A stretch of 64,000 bases of DNA from Paractinoplanes abujensis (GTDB lineage Bacteria; Actinomycetota; Actinomycetes; Mycobacteriales; Micromonosporaceae): assembly GCF_014204895.1 (NCBI RefSeq), contig NZ_JACHMF010000001.1:5890001-5954000 (forward strand). Direction: 5' to 3'. The notes beneath the pieces were generated by a model. The model did not search any database and was not told where the DNA came from. It worked only from the letters and a program-made list of their open reading frames with translations. This document shows positions 18,859-28,632 of the stretch, piece after piece. Every line of letters begins with the position of its first letter. Position 1 is the stretch's first letter. Made by a program: the position numbers and the translations under genes.

Positions 18859-19449
18859 TTAAGCCACTGTCGCGCCGTACGCGGTGGCGAACTGCACTGC
18901 CTGGCCGAGGTCGATCTTCGCCCCGGTCAGGTCGACCCCGCGCAGCTCGACGCCGTCCAGGTCGGCGCCGCGCAGGTCGGCTCCCTGGAGGGTCACGCCG
19001 GTGAGCCGGGCGTGGGACAGGTCGGCCCCGCGCAGGTCGGCCCGGCTGAGGTCGGCGCCCGCCAGGTCGGCCTCCCGCAACCGTAGTCCGCCCAGGCTCA
19101 CCCCGGTCAGATTCTGTCCGCTCAGCGAGACGAAACCCCAGTCGCCTCCGTCAACCTTCAACGGCCGCAGCCCGCAGTCGAGGAACCGGGAGCCGGTCAG
19201 TTTGCAGTCGGTCAGCTCGGCGTCGAAGAACGAGCAGCGCTGCAGCGTCGACTGCATGATCGCCACGCGTTGCAGGACTGCCGCGTTGAACCGGACGTTG
19301 CCGAACGTGCAGTTGGTGAAGACGCAGCCGGTGAGCCGCGCCTCCGACCAGTCGACGTCGTGGAACGCACAGTCCTCGTACCGGGCACCGGCCACTTCTT
19401 CCAGGGCCCAGTCGCAGCCCCGGAACGTGGTGTCCTGTACGAGTTCCAT
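18859..19449 (-). CDS. Pentapeptide-repeat protein
   Basis: The 196-residue protein is built of A(D/N)LxX-type pentapeptides, imperfect in the N-terminal half (CAFHD, CVFTN, CTFGN) and regular in the second (ADLAG ADLSR ADLRG ADLSH). It should form a right-handed quadrilateral beta-helix. Some members (MfpA, Qnr) mimic DNA and protect gyrase, but length and acidity alone do not prove this. Its ATG lies one base after the purH stop, so it is the last gene of the purN-purH operon. Confidence 0.85.
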   Translation of the reverse strand: MELVQDTTFRGCDWALEEVAGARYEDCAFHDVDWSEARLTGCVFTNCTFGNVRFNAAVLQRVAIMQSTLQRCSFFDAELTDCKLTGSRFLDCGLRPLKVDGGDWGFVSLSGQNLTGVSLGGLRLREADLAGADLSRADLRGADLSHARLTGVTLQGADLRGADLDGVELRGVDLTGAKIDLGQAVQFATAYGATVA

Positions 19450-19450
19450 G

Positions 19451-21019
19451 TCAGCCGTGGAAGAAGTGCCGCGTGCCGGTCAGGTAGAGGGTGACTCCGG
19501 CCTTCTTGGCGGCCTCGATCACCTGGTCGTCGCGGATCGAGCCGCCCGGCTGCACGACCGCCTTCACGCCCGCCGCAAGCAGCACCTCGAGCCCGTCGGG
19601 GAACGGGAAGAACGCGTCGGACGCGGCCACGCTGCCCTTGGCCCGGTCGGCCCCGGCCCGGCTGACCGCCAAGTGCGCGGCGTCGACTCGGTTGACCTGG
19701 CCCATGCCGACGCCGACGGTCGCACCGTCCGAGGCCAGCAGGATCGCGTTGCTCTTGACGCTGCGGATGGCGCGCCAGGCGAACGCCAGGTCGGCCAGGT
19801 CGTCGGCCGAGACCGCCTCGCCGGTGGCCAGCGTCCACCCGGCCGGGTCGTCGCCGGGCGCGTCGATCCGGTCGGCCGTCTGCGCCAGCATGCCCCCGCC
19901 GACCTGCTTGATCTCGATCGGCGCGGGGGCCCAGGCGGGGGCGATCAGCACGCGCAGCTTCTTCTTGGTGCGGAAGATGTCGAGCGCGGCCTCCTCATAG
20001 GCCGGGGCCACGATCACCTCGGTGAAGATGCCGTCGAGCTGCTTGGCCAGCGCCTCGGTGACGACGCGGTTGGCCGCGATGACGCCGCCGAACGCCGACA
20101 CCGGGTCGCAGTCGTTGGCCTTGCGGTGGGCGTCGGCGATGTCGGCGCCGATCGCGATGCCGCACGGGTTGGCGTGTTTGATGATGGCCACGCAGGGCTC
20201 GGTGAAGTCGTTGGCGCTGCGCCAGGCGGCGTCGGCGTCGACGTAGTTGTTGAACGACAGCTCGCCGCCGTGCACCAGCTCGGCCTGGGCCAGCCCGGCG
20301 GGCGCGTTGGGGTCGGTGTAGAGCGCGGCCTGCTGGTGCGGGTTCTCGCCGTAGCGCAGCGTGTTCTGCTTCTTGAGCGCGATGCCCGTGAACCCGGCGA
20401 AGCCCTCCTCCTCGACCAGCGTGGTAGCCGTCCAATTGGCCACGGCGACGTCGTACTCCGCGATGTCGGCGAAGGCCCGGGCCGCGAGCGCCTTGCGCTG
20501 GGTCAGCGTGAAGCCGCCGTTCTGCAGGGCCTCCGAGACCAGCCCGTACGCCTCCACGGCCGTGACGACGGCGACGGACGGGTGGTTCTTCGCGGCCGCG
20601 CGCACCATGGCCGGGCCGCCGATGTCGATCTGCTCGACGCACTCGTCGACGCTCGCGCCCGACGCCACCGTCTGCGTGAACGGATAGAGGTTGCTGACCA
20701 GTAGCTCGAACGGCTGGACGTCGAGCTCGGCGAGCTGCGCGGCGTGGGTGTCGAGGCGCAGGTCGGCCAGCAGACCGGCGTGCACGCGGGGGTGCAGCGT
20801 CTTGACCCGGCCGTCGAGGGTCTCGGGGAAGCCGGTGAGCTGCTCGACCCGGGTGACGGGGACACCGGCGGCCTCGACGGTGGAGGCGGTCGAGCCGGTG
20901 GAGACGATCTCGACGCCGGCCGCGGCGAGCGCCTGGGCCAGCTCGACGAGGCCGGTCTTGTCGTAAACGCTCAGCAGTGCCCGCTTGATCGGGCGGCGGC
21001 CCTCGTCGGAGACGCTCAT
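19451..21019 (-). CDS. purH: Bifunctional AICAR formyltransferase/IMP cyclohydrolase
   Basis: The 522-residue enzyme catalyses the last two steps of IMP synthesis. The N-terminal MGS-like cyclohydrolase domain shows [23 protein letters not shown] and [15 protein letters not shown]. The C-terminal transformylase domain shows [12 protein letters not shown] and [12 protein letters not shown] 21019 overlaps the purN stop (ATGA). Length is normal for the family. Confidence 0.96.
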   Translation of the reverse strand: MSVSDEGRRPIKRALLSVYDKTGLVELAQALAAAGVEIVSTGSTASTVEAAGVPVTRVEQLTGFPETLDGRVKTLHPRVHAGLLADLRLDTHAAQLAELDVQPFELLVSNLYPFTQTVASGASVDECVEQIDIGGPAMVRAAAKNHPSVAVVTAVEAYGLVSEALQNGGFTLTQRKALAARAFADIAEYDVAVANWTATTLVEEEGFAGFTGIALKKQNTLRYGENPHQQAALYTDPNAPAGLAQAELVHGGELSFNNYVDADAAWRSANDFTEPCVAIIKHANPCGIAIGADIADAHRKANDCDPVSAFGGVIAANRVVTEALAKQLDGIFTEVIVAPAYEEAALDIFRTKKKLRVLIAPAWAPAPIEIKQVGGGMLAQTADRIDAPGDDPAGWTLATGEAVSADDLADLAFAWRAIRSVKSNAILLASDGATVGVGMGQVNRVDAAHLAVSRAGADRAKGSVAASDAFFPFPDGLEVLLAAGVKAVVQPGGSIRDDQVIEAAKKAGVTLYLTGTRHFFHG

Positions 21020-21633
21020 GGAATGCGTACCTTCCTGTTCTGAATGGTCCAGCCCTCGCGCACCAGGCGGCCGACGAACTCGACCAGCTGGGCCCGCTCG
21101 GCCACCTTGATCCGCTCGGTCAGCGTGTCTTCCGTGTCGTCGTCGAGCACGGGCACCGCGACCTGGGCGATGATCGGGCCGGTGTCGACGCCGGCGTCGA
21201 CGAAGAAGAGGGTCGCCCCGGCGATCTTGACGCCGTAGGCGAGCGCGTCGCGCGGCCCGTGAATGCCGGGGAACGACGGCAGCAGCGCGTTGTGCGTGTT
21301 GATGTAACGATCGCCGAACGCGGCCAGGAACTGCGGCCCGACGAGCTTGAGGAAGCCGGCCGAGACGACCAGGTCGGGCTTGAACTCGGCGACGTGGGCG
21401 GCAAGGGCGGCATCCCAATCGTCACGCGTCTCGTAGGCCTTCACCGCGTCGACGAAAGTCGGCACACCGGCCGCGGCGGCGCGGTCGAGACCGGCGATGC
21501 CGTCACGGTCGGCCCCCACGGCCACGACCTGGGCGCCGTAGGCGGGGTCGGCGGAGGCGTCGAGCAGGGCCTGCAGGTTGCTGCCCGAACCGGAGACGAG
21601 GACGACCAGGCGGGCGGGCGCGGGGTCGGTCAC
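21016..21633 (-). CDS. purN: Phosphoribosylglycinamide formyltransferase
   Basis: The 205-residue GAR transformylase begins [14 protein letters not shown] and contains [16 protein letters not shown] with the catalytic Asn/His region and [10 protein letters not shown]. It transfers formate from 10-formyl-THF in purine synthesis. The start GTG 21633 lacks a ribosome site, but TAGGGT (21640-21645, minus strand) ends 6 bases upstream, suggesting a leaderless transcript that drives purN-purH and the pentapeptide gene. Confidence 0.94.
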   Translation of the reverse strand: MTDPAPARLVVLVSGSGSNLQALLDASADPAYGAQVVAVGADRDGIAGLDRAAAAGVPTFVDAVKAYETRDDWDAALAAHVAEFKPDLVVSAGFLKLVGPQFLAAFGDRYINTHNALLPSFPGIHGPRDALAYGVKIAGATLFFVDAGVDTGPIIAQVAVPVLDDDTEDTLTERIKVAERAQLVEFVGRLVREGWTIQNRKVRIP

Positions 21634-21772
21634 CCGGAAACCCTATCGCCGGTAAGTCGATCAGCCGACATCGGGTGGGCCATGGGGCAGGCGAAACCGC
21701 TGATCATCGGTTACGCTGCCGGTCCTTCCGATATTCGAAGACTTTCTCCGTACGCCGTAAAGGAAGATTCTC

Positions 21773-22123
21773 GTGACGACACCTCCGCCCCCTTACTACG
21801 GTCCGCCCGGAGGCGACCCCGCCGCTCAGCCGCAGGGCCAGCAGAACACCTTCGGCCTCGTCGGCATGATCGTCGGCATCATCTCGATCCCGCTCGCCTG
21901 CTGCGCCTGGATCGGCATGATCGTCGGCATCGTCGGCGGCGTGTTCAGCTACCTCGGCCTGCAGAAGGCGAACCAGGGTCTGGCCAGCAACCGTAGCCAG
22001 GCCAAGGCCGGTCTCATCTGCTCCATCGTCGGCGTGGTGCTCGGCCTCGCGGTCCTCATCCTGAGCATCTGGGCCAACACGTTCGACTGGCAGACCTGGA
22101 TCGACCAGAACAGCACCAACTGA
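21773..22123 (+). CDS. Small membrane protein with Pro-rich N-terminus (DUF4190-like)
   Basis: The 116-residue protein has a Pro/Gly/Gln-rich cytoplasmic start (PPPPYYGPPGG), two hydrophobic segments (VGMIVGIISIPLACCAWIGM and a later GLICSIVGVVLGLAVLILS) and the linker QKANQGLASNRSQAKAG. This is the DUF4190-like pattern of small two-helix proteins. GTG 21773 has AAGGAAG upstream. It lies between purN and perM, the position taken by a membrane divisome gene in mycobacteria, though homology is not shown here. Confidence 0.75.
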   Translation: MTTPPPPYYGPPGGDPAAQPQGQQNTFGLVGMIVGIISIPLACCAWIGMIVGIVGGVFSYLGLQKANQGLASNRSQAKAGLICSIVGVVLGLAVLILSIWANTFDWQTWIDQNSTN

Positions 22124-22142
22124 CCCCGTACGGGTTCTGATG

Positions 22143-22170
22143 CGGGCCGGCGCGGATGCGCGCCGGCCCG
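22143..22170. terminator. Shared hairpin between the small membrane gene and perM
   Basis: A 12-bp perfect stem (22143-22154 and 22159-22170) with a 4-base loop ends directly before the perM stop codon and 19 bases after the facing gene. It is positioned to stop both transcripts. Confidence 0.7.
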
Positions 22171-23574
22171 TCATGCTTTGACGAACAATCTGGTGCCGGC
22201 CGCGCCCAGGGCCACCGAGACGGCGAGCACGGCCGTCGCGACCAGGCCGACCGCCCACGGGTCGGGGCCGACGGTGGCCAGCCGGCCGTCGCCCAGCGGC
22301 CCGCCGGAGACCTTGGCCAGCAGCCCGAGCACCACGCCCGCGGCCGGGCCGGCCAGCAGGCCGCTGCCGATCACCAGCGACCAGGCCGGTGCGCCCTTGC
22401 CGTCGCGGGCCTCGCGGGTCAGGCGGAGCACGAGCAGCCAGCCCGCGGCCAGACCGGCCAGCACGGGCAGGGCCAGCAGCAGGGTGCCGGTCGCTCCCAT
22501 CGGGCCGTCGGGCAGCCCGGCCAGCAACGGCAGGGCGGGGAGCCGATCGGCCGTCACCTCGGTGAGCCGGATCACCGATCCGGTGCCGAGCGCGAAGCCG
22601 GGGCCGAGCAGATACGCCGACGCCCAGATCACGCCGTTCGCCCCGTAGGCCAGGCTGACCAGGGTGAGGCCGGCCTGACCGGCCACGCCGGTGCGATAGT
22701 TCGAGATCATGTCGGCCGCCTGCCCGCCGCCGATCGCGACCGAGAGCCCGGTGACGCCGGCTCCCGCGGCCACCACGAACAGGGCCGCGACGACACCCGT
22801 GCGTAACCCGTGGCGCACCACGCCGGGCAGGCGCCTCGCCCACACGCTGAGCGCGTCGGTGCCGCGCAGGGAGCCGACCAGCGAGCCGAGCCCACCGATC
22901 AGGAAGAAGGTGAGCGCCGCGCGGGCCGGGGTGACCTCGGTGCCGCGACCGTCGACCAGCAACGCGCAGACCGAGCCGAGCAGCGAATAGCCCAGCCCGA
23001 TGGCGAACGCCACTGACAGCGCTCGTACGGTCGAGCCCGTACGGCGGGCCCCGACGGCCCGGATGACGTGCAGCCCGGCCCGGTTGAGCCGCCACACGAT
23101 GAGGATGCTGAGCAGCAGCGGGGCCAGGCCGAGGGAGCCGATCGAGGTGCCGATGGGCACACCGTGGCCGAGCAGCCAGCCGGCCAGGCCCGCGTGGGCC
23201 GCGCCGAGCAGGCCGCCGTTGCCCTCCAGGGTGCGGGCGAGCCCGATGACCACGGCCACCGGCAGATAGGACAGCAGGGCGGCCCAGAGCGTGGCGAAGG
23301 CGGCCGCCACCGGCAGCGGGGCCCGGCGCTGGGGGCGCTGCGGCGGCCGGCGCTGGGTGGGCAATTGAACCGTCTCGCGGTCGGCCAGCACCTTCTCGTC
23401 GACCAGGACGGTGCGCCGCTCCTTGGCCGGCGCCTCAACCCCCTCGGTGGGGCGGTCGATGCCCTCCGTGGGCCGTTGGACGTCGACCGGTTCCGTCTCG
23501 CGGGCGACCTGCGCCGCCTCGGCGACCGCGTACGGGTCGTCCGAGTCGGTGGGACGGTCGGGGGTGGTCGGCAT
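22171..23574 (-). CDS. perM: Polytopic membrane protein, DUF6350/PerM-like cell division factor
   Basis: The 467-residue protein has a hydrophilic N-terminal tail of about 85 residues, with repeated PTEG motifs, followed by about nine or ten membrane helices. Its place between purN-purH and sucD-sucC matches mycobacterial perM (Rv0955), a membrane protein needed for division under stress. The assignment rests mostly on this synteny plus topology. It is transcribed away from the sucCD genes' upstream side, with the sucD terminator between them. Confidence 0.65.
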   Translation of the reverse strand: MPTTPDRPTDSDDPYAVAEAAQVARETEPVDVQRPTEGIDRPTEGVEAPAKERRTVLVDEKVLADRETVQLPTQRRPPQRPQRRAPLPVAAAFATLWAALLSYLPVAVVIGLARTLEGNGGLLGAAHAGLAGWLLGHGVPIGTSIGSLGLAPLLLSILIVWRLNRAGLHVIRAVGARRTGSTVRALSVAFAIGLGYSLLGSVCALLVDGRGTEVTPARAALTFFLIGGLGSLVGSLRGTDALSVWARRLPGVVRHGLRTGVVAALFVVAAGAGVTGLSVAIGGGQAADMISNYRTGVAGQAGLTLVSLAYGANGVIWASAYLLGPGFALGTGSVIRLTEVTADRLPALPLLAGLPDGPMGATGTLLLALPVLAGLAAGWLLVLRLTREARDGKGAPAWSLVIGSGLLAGPAAGVVLGLLAKVSGGPLGDGRLATVGPDPWAVGLVATAVLAVSVALGAAGTRLFVKA

Positions 23575-23622
23575 CGCCGCCTACTTTTCCACGCCGGAGG
23601 CGGGTCGGCGACGCAGAAACGG

Positions 23623-23669
23623 CGGCGCGCCGTCATTCGGGTCGCGCGGACCCGGACGACGGCGCGCCG
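23623..23669 (-). terminator. Two-tier hairpin terminating sucCD
   Basis: An outer 12-bp inverted repeat (23623-23634/23658-23669) encloses an inner 6-bp stem (23638-23643/23649-23654), 19 bases after the sucD stop. On the minus strand GTTTCTG follows, a weak U-tract. Confidence 0.75.
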
Positions 23670-23687
23670 ATCGCATGGCGTCCAGCG

Positions 23688-24569
23688 TCAGCTCATGATC
23701 TCGCGCATGAGCCGGGCGGTCTCGCTCGGCGTCTTGCCGACCTTGACGCCCGCGGCCTCGAGGGCTTCCTTCTTGGCGTCCGCGGTGCCCGCGGAACCCG
23801 AGATGATCGCGCCGGCGTGACCCATGGTCTTGCCGGGCGGGGCGGTGAAGCCGGCGATGTAGCCGACCACCGGCTTGGTGACGTTCGCCTTGATGAACTC
23901 GGCGGCCCGCTCCTCGGCGTCGCCGCCGATCTCGCCGATCATGACGATGGCGTCGGTCTCCGGGTCGTCCTGGAACGCCTTGAGCGCGTCGATGTGGGTG
24001 GTGCCGATGACCGGGTCGCCACCGATGCCGACTGCCGTCGAGAAGCCGAAGTCGCGCAGCTCGTACATGAGCTGGTAGGTCAGCGTGCCGCTCTTGCTGA
24101 CCAGGCCGATGCGGCCGCCCGGCGTGATGTCGGCCGGGATGATGCCGGCGTTGCTGGCGCCCGGCGAGGCGATGCCCGGGCAGTTCGGGCCGATGATCCG
24201 GGTCTTCTGACCGCGGTCCACGTTGTACGCCCAGGCGGCCGCGCTGTCCTGCACGGGGACGCCCTCGGTGATCACGACGGCCAGCGGGATCTCGGCGTCG
24301 ATGGCCTCGACGATCGCGGCCTTGGTGAACGCGGGCGGCACGAAGATGACCGACACGTCGGCGCCGGTCTCCTTGATGGCCTCGGCCACCGACGCGAACA
24401 CCGGGAGCCCCGTGCCGTCGAAGTCGACGGTCGTGCCGGCCTTGCGCGGGTTCACGCCGCCGACCACGTTGGTGCCCGCGGCCAGCATGCGCCGGGTGTG
24501 CTTGGAGCCTTCGGAGCCGGTCATGCCCTGAACGATGACCTTGGAGTCCTTGGTGAGCCAGATCGCCAT
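23688..24569 (-). CDS. sucD: Succinate-CoA ligase alpha subunit
   Basis: The 293-residue subunit begins [20 protein letters not shown] (CoA-binding Rossmann region) and has GIGGDPVIG and the phosphohistidine segment [13 protein letters not shown]. It forms a complex with SucC to make ATP/GTP from succinyl-CoA. ATG 24569 is chosen over GTG 24578 because GGGGAAG lies 8 bases upstream; the GTG would overlap that site. Only 5 bases separate it from sucC. Confidence 0.96.
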   Translation of the reverse strand: MAIWLTKDSKVIVQGMTGSEGSKHTRRMLAAGTNVVGGVNPRKAGTTVDFDGTGLPVFASVAEAIKETGADVSVIFVPPAFTKAAIVEAIDAEIPLAVVITEGVPVQDSAAAWAYNVDRGQKTRIIGPNCPGIASPGASNAGIIPADITPGGRIGLVSKSGTLTYQLMYELRDFGFSTAVGIGGDPVIGTTHIDALKAFQDDPETDAIVMIGEIGGDAEERAAEFIKANVTKPVVGYIAGFTAPPGKTMGHAGAIISGSAGTADAKKEALEAAGVKVGKTPSETARLMREIMS

Positions 24570-24574
24570 GACAG

Positions 24575-25753
24575 TCACTTCCCCGCAAACGCGAGCTCGG
24601 CGGCGCGCGCGGCCGCTCCATCCATCGTGTCTACTCGCTCGACCAGCGGGTTGTTGGCGCCGTCGAGAATGGCCCGCCCGGCCTCGGCGTTGTTGCCGTC
24701 GAGCCGCACCACGAGCGGCTTGGTGACCTGCTCGCCACGCTCACTGAGCAGGGCGAGGGCCTGAATGATGCCGTTGGCGACCTCGTCGCACGCGGTGATG
24801 CCACCGAAGACGTTGACGAAGACCGACTTCACGGCGGGGTCGCCGAGCACGATCTCGAGGCCGTTCGCCATCACCTGGGCGCTGGCGCCGCCGCCGATGT
24901 CGAGGAAGTTGGCCGGCTTGACGTTGCCGTGCTGCTCACCCGCGTACGCCACCACGTCGAGGGTCGACATGACCAGGCCGGCGCCGTTGCCGATGATGCC
25001 GACCTCGCCGTCCAGCTTCACGTAGTTGAGGTTCTTGGCCTTGGCCGCCTGCTCCAGCGGGTCGACCGCGGACTGGTCGACCAGCGCCTCGTGGTCGGGG
25101 TGCCGGAACGACGCGTTCTCGTCCAGGGTGATCTTGGCGTCGAGCAGCAGCACTCGGCCGTCGCCCACCTTGGCCAGCGGGTTGACCTCGACCAGGGTGG
25201 CGTCCTCGGCGACGAAGGCCTGCCACAGCTTGACCGCGATCTCGACGATCTGGTCGGCGACCTCGGCCGGATACTGCGCGGCGGCGACGATCTCGCGGGC
25301 CTTGGCCTCGTCGACACCCTTGCTGGCGTCGATCGCGATCTTGGCGACCCTTTCCGGCTGCTCCTCGGCCACCGTCTCGATCTCCATGCCACCGGCGACG
25401 CTGGCGATGCAGAGGAACGTGCGGTTGGCCCGGTCGAGCAGGTAGGAGAAGTAGTACTCCTCCTTGATGTCGGCCGTCTCGGCCAGCATCACCTTGTGCA
25501 CCGTGTGGCCCTTGATGTCCATGCCCAGGATGTCGGTCGCCCGGGCCTCGGCCTCGTCGGCCCCGTCGGCCAGCTTGACGCCGCCCGCCTTGCCGCGACC
25601 GCCGACCTTGACCTGCGCCTTGACCACGACCTTGCCGCCGAGGCGCTCGGCGATCGCCCGGGCCTCCTGCGGGGTCTCGGCGACGCCACCGCCCAGCACG
25701 GGCAGCCCGTGCCGTTCGAAGAGGTCGCGCCCCTGATATTCGAACAGGTCCAC
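24575..25753 (-). CDS. sucC: Succinate-CoA ligase (ADP-forming) beta subunit
   Basis: The 392-residue ATP-grasp subunit begins [18 protein letters not shown] and contains [17 protein letters not shown] for nucleotide binding, [20 protein letters not shown] for metal and [13 protein letters not shown] near the end. GTG 25753 follows AAAGGAGA; upstream in-frame sequence lacks another good site. First gene of the sucC-sucD operon. Confidence 0.96.
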   Translation of the reverse strand: MDLFEYQGRDLFERHGLPVLGGGVAETPQEARAIAERLGGKVVVKAQVKVGGRGKAGGVKLADGADEAEARATDILGMDIKGHTVHKVMLAETADIKEEYYFSYLLDRANRTFLCIASVAGGMEIETVAEEQPERVAKIAIDASKGVDEAKAREIVAAAQYPAEVADQIVEIAVKLWQAFVAEDATLVEVNPLAKVGDGRVLLLDAKITLDENASFRHPDHEALVDQSAVDPLEQAAKAKNLNYVKLDGEVGIIGNGAGLVMSTLDVVAYAGEQHGNVKPANFLDIGGGASAQVMANGLEIVLGDPAVKSVFVNVFGGITACDEVANGIIQALALLSERGEQVTKPLVVRLDGNNAEAGRAILDGANNPLVERVDTMDGAAARAAELAFAGK

Positions 25754-26203
25754 GTGTCTCCTTTCGCTCGCGACGCCAAGCGCCGGCAAGCCGCACCGTT
25801 GCGTCCCGACCTGTGTGCGCGGCGGCCTCTGAGCGGCGTCGCCGGCGTGAAGAATGTCCGGCCCTGCGGGCCTTCATTCGCAGACTAGCGACCTGGGAAC
25901 CCGCCCCGAAGGCGCGGGTGCGCGGTGTGCAAGACCACACACCGGAGGCGGCGGTGACGGTTGGGCCGCGAGTGGCCGCAGGAGTCGCCGAATTTCCCCG
26001 AATCGGTGCGTAACCAGCTTCTCAGGGCGTCGTTGAGTGTGGTGTCGGAACGCTACGGCGAGCCGGCGCGCAGGCGGCCGATGCCCTGTCGGTCGAGGGG
26101 TGGCGGCGGGGCATCGTGCATGGAGAGGCCGGACGTGTGAGGGGTGCGTCCGGCCTCTCCCCTTGCTTCCTGCTTTACCTACTGAACGAGTAGGGACGGC
26201 TGG
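25754..26203. other. 450-base intergenic region upstream of sucC
   Basis: It must contain the sucC promoter (minus strand; TAGTCT near 25885-25890 is a weak -10 candidate) and ends with a 13-bp hairpin (26122-26160). Short open frames near 25813-26036 have no ribosome site and no recognisable product. I see no convincing gene or known RNA here. Confidence 0.5.
26122..26160 (-). terminator. 13-bp hairpin downstream of the B12-binding gene
   Basis: Arms 26122-26134 and 26148-26160 are perfect complements with a 13-base loop, 44 bases after the stop on the minus strand. There is no U-tract on that strand; on the plus strand CCTTGCTTCCTGCTTT follows, so it could also end an unseen rightward transcript. 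Confidence 0.55.
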
Positions 26204-26608
26204 TCAGGCCACCGGTGAACTGACATTGGCGCGTACCCATTCGATGATGGACGCGGTAGTGGCGCCGGGAGTGAAAATGCGGGCCACTCCGAGTTTTTCC
26301 AATTCGGCGATGTCCTCGGCCGGAATAATGCCTCCGCCGAATACGACGATGTCGGCCGCGTCACGTTCCGCCAACAGTGCAATTACGCGGCGGAACAATG
26401 TCATGTGGGCGCCGGACAAGACGGACAAACCGATCGCGTCGGCGTCCTCCTGAATGGCGGTCTCGACGATCTGCTCGGGCGTCTGGTGCAGGCCGGTGTA
26501 GACCACCTCCATGCCCGCGTCGCGCAGCGCCCGGGCCACCACCTTCGCCCCGCGATCGTGCCCGTCCAGCCCCGGCTTGGCGACGACAACTCTGATCCGT
26601 GCCTGCAT
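26204..26608 (-). CDS. Cobalamin-binding mutase small subunit (methylmalonyl/isobutyryl-CoA mutase C-domain type)
   Basis: The 134-residue protein is a stand-alone B12-binding domain. It has the base-off/His-on motif [18 protein letters not shown] (DxHxxG), then GLSVLSGAH and [12 protein letters not shown]. It should be the small subunit of an acyl-CoA mutase such as isobutyryl-CoA mutase (IcmB), partnered with a large subunit encoded elsewhere. ATG 26608 has GGAGGG upstream. Proximity to sucCD fits succinyl-CoA metabolism. The mutase type cannot be decided without the partner. Confidence 0.85.
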   Translation of the reverse strand: MQARIRVVVAKPGLDGHDRGAKVVARALRDAGMEVVYTGLHQTPEQIVETAIQEDADAIGLSVLSGAHMTLFRRVIALLAERDAADIVVFGGGIIPAEDIAELEKLGVARIFTPGATTASIIEWVRANVSSPVA

Positions 26609-26996
26609 CTGACCCTCCGAGCGCTGACCGCGATGTCACCTGAACCAACGTTAACCTGCGCGCGGGCCCGGGGGTAGCGCCCGACCGGAACCCGTGATCA
26701 CCTGCGGTAACAGAAAATGTATTCTGCGTCACCTCACTATCTGTTTTCTCGGCAATTACTCCGCGTACGCGAACAACTGCGTGAGGAAAGGTGACCAATT
26801 CGGACATTCGCTGCGCAATGCGGACTCGGAAGTGTCAGCGATTTGGCGCTTCGACTTGTGGCCCCCGAGCCGTTTCGTTACCGTGGCTCCCGGCTGTCAA
26901 CCAGTTAACGCTGATCTGACAGCTCGGACGGGCACGGTTCACCGGTTAATTCGGTGCTGTGGCCACCGCCGATTTGCCACCGACGGAGGGTTGTTC
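26609..26996. other. Regulatory region between the B12-binding gene and the first M23 gene
   Basis: This 388-base divergent region is clearly less GC-rich than its surroundings between about 26695 and 26960. An open frame runs through it from 26694 in phase with the M23 gene but lacks a ribosome site and has no protein-like character, so I read the stretch as a long 5' leader or promoter region. I looked for the c-di-AMP (ydaO) riboswitch often found before cell-wall hydrolases and could not match its conserved blocks. Confidence 0.45.
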
Positions 26997-27737
26997 GTGC
27001 GCCAGCGCTTGTCGTCTGAGCCCGATCGCTATCGGGGTCGTCGTCGCGTTCCCACCCCTCCGCGCAGCCGCTACGCCGTCGCAGTCACCGCGGCGTTCGC
27101 CGGTGCCGGTGTCGTCGCGATCGGCGCGGCGTCCAACTTCCCCGACCAGAAGAACGTCGACCCGCAGGCCCTGCAGGCCCACGGCGCCGTCCAGTCCGTC
27201 GACGAGGCCATCGCCGACCGCGCCGCCGACGACTCGGCCGCCTCCCGCAGCAACAACCGCGACTCGGCCACCAAGCAGAAGGTGAGCGCCGACGAGGCCA
27301 CGGCCGACGTCTGGCTGCTCCCGATGGACGACTTCCAGTTCACCTCGGCCTACGGGGTTCGCTGGGGCAAGCTGCACGCCGGCATCGACCTGGCCGGTCC
27401 CGAGGGCATGCCTTACAAGGCGATCCACGCGGGCAAGGTCACCAAGGCCGGTTACTACGGTGGCTACGGCTACCAGATCACGATCCAGGACACCGAGGGC
27501 AACGAGGTCATCTACGCCCACTCGCGCCGCCTGCTCGTCAAGGCGGGCGACGAGGTCAAGGCGGGTCAGGTGATCGGCCTGGTCGGCAACACGGGCGCCT
27601 CGTACGGCACGCACCTGCACCTCGAGATCCACGTCAACGGCACCCCGACCGACCCGATCCCGTTCCTGCGCGATCGCGGCGTCGACATCAAGCTGCGGGT
27701 CGAGTCGGTGTTCGCCGGCGTGGCCGCCGCCTCCTGA
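26997..27737 (+). CDS. M23 (LytM-type) metallopeptidase, membrane-anchored or secreted
   Basis: The 246-residue protein has an Arg-rich cytoplasmic start, one hydrophobic segment (YAVAVTAAFAGAGVVAIGAA), an acidic Ala/Asp/Ser linker to about residue 100 and a C-terminal LytM domain. Zinc ligands lie in KLHAGIDLAG and THLHLEIH, with IYAHSRRLL between. It should cleave peptidoglycan stem peptides or cross-bridges, or act as an activator. GTG 26997 is chosen for GGAGGG at 26985-26990. A second M23 gene follows. Confidence 0.87.
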   Translation: MRQRLSSEPDRYRGRRRVPTPPRSRYAVAVTAAFAGAGVVAIGAASNFPDQKNVDPQALQAHGAVQSVDEAIADRAADDSAASRSNNRDSATKQKVSADEATADVWLLPMDDFQFTSAYGVRWGKLHAGIDLAGPEGMPYKAIHAGKVTKAGYYGGYGYQITIQDTEGNEVIYAHSRRLLVKAGDEVKAGQVIGLVGNTGASYGTHLHLEIHVNGTPTDPIPFLRDRGVDIKLRVESVFAGVAAAS

Positions 27738-27876
27738 CCCTCGGAGTACCCACCTACGGGCCGGCAAACCTCTGCGGTTGCAACTCGGTTGAACCGGGCG
27801 GCTCCTCTTCACGAATCCTGCAGGCAGGCCGACAAGCACATGTCGGTGCTCATATCTGCCTGGGAGGTCGTGCCGC

Positions 27877-28632
27877 GTGGCGCTTCAAGACGAGACCCGT
27901 GCCGCCGGTCGTCACCGCCGGGCCCAGGTCCGCCGCCACCGGGCGCCCCTCGCCTTCCTCACCGGTGACCGGGGCCGGGCCACGCTGCTGACCGCCGCCC
28001 TCGGCGCCGCGCTGGCCACCGGGATCGCCGGTGGCACCGCCGCAGCCGCCGCCGACAAACAGGCCGTACCGGTGGCCGGCGTCGCGCCCGGAGAGTCGCT
28101 CACGGTCGCCGACCCGGTCGTCGACACCGGGCCGTGGAAGCCGCCGGCCGAGGGCGAGGCCGCCGGCGTCCGCCGCAAGCTCAAGCCGCGCGTCGTCGTG
28201 ACCAAGGCGCCCGTCGTCGTCCCGGCCTGGGTCAACCCCAACCCGGCGGGCCGCGTCACGTCGTGCTTCGGTCCGCGCTGGGGCCGGCTGCACGCGGGCG
28301 TCGACATCGCCGGACCGGACGGCTCGCCGATCCTCGCCGCCGGAGCGGGTGTCGTGGTGCGCGCGGGCGCAGCCCAGGGCTACGGCAACGCCGTGCTCAT
28401 CGACCACGGCCACGGCTACCTCACCCACTACGGGCACATGTCGGCGATCGCCGTGCACGAGGGGCAGCGGGTCGAGGCCGGCCAGCAGATCGGCGACGAG
28501 GGCTCGACCGGTCACTCCACCGGGCCGCACCTGCACTTCGAGGTGCACCTCGGCTTCTACAAGAACCCGATCGAGCCGGTGCGCTGGCTGCACGAGCGCG
28601 GCGTCACCCTGGACGGCTGTTCGCTGTCCTAG
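27877..28632 (+). CDS. M23 (LytM-type) metallopeptidase, secreted
   Basis: The 251-residue protein has a basic N-terminus, a hydrophobic signal or anchor (LLTAALGAALATGIAGG), a Pro/Val linker, and a LytM domain with CFGPRWGRLHAGVDIAG, HYGHMSAIAVH and GPHLHFEVH, so all zinc ligands are present. It is a diverged paralogue of the preceding gene in tandem, 139 bases apart. GTG 27877 follows GGGAGG. Its TAG shares the palindrome CTAG with the stop of the convergent helicase gene. Confidence 0.87.
   Translation: MALQDETRAAGRHRRAQVRRHRAPLAFLTGDRGRATLLTAALGAALATGIAGGTAAAAADKQAVPVAGVAPGESLTVADPVVDTGPWKPPAEGEAAGVRRKLKPRVVVTKAPVVVPAWVNPNPAGRVTSCFGPRWGRLHAGVDIAGPDGSPILAAGAGVVVRAGAAQGYGNAVLIDHGHGYLTHYGHMSAIAVHEGQRVEAGQQIGDEGSTGHSTGPHLHFEVHLGFYKNPIEPVRWLHERGVTLDGCSLS

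Noticed and set aside
25813..26036. Short open frames of 60-66 codons upstream of sucC
   Set aside because: They overlap one another in different frames, lack ribosome sites and have no recognisable motif.
26694..26996. Upstream extension of the first M23 gene, or a ydaO c-di-AMP riboswitch
   Set aside because: The extension lacks a ribosome site and protein character. The conserved blocks of the riboswitch could not be found, so neither is annotated.
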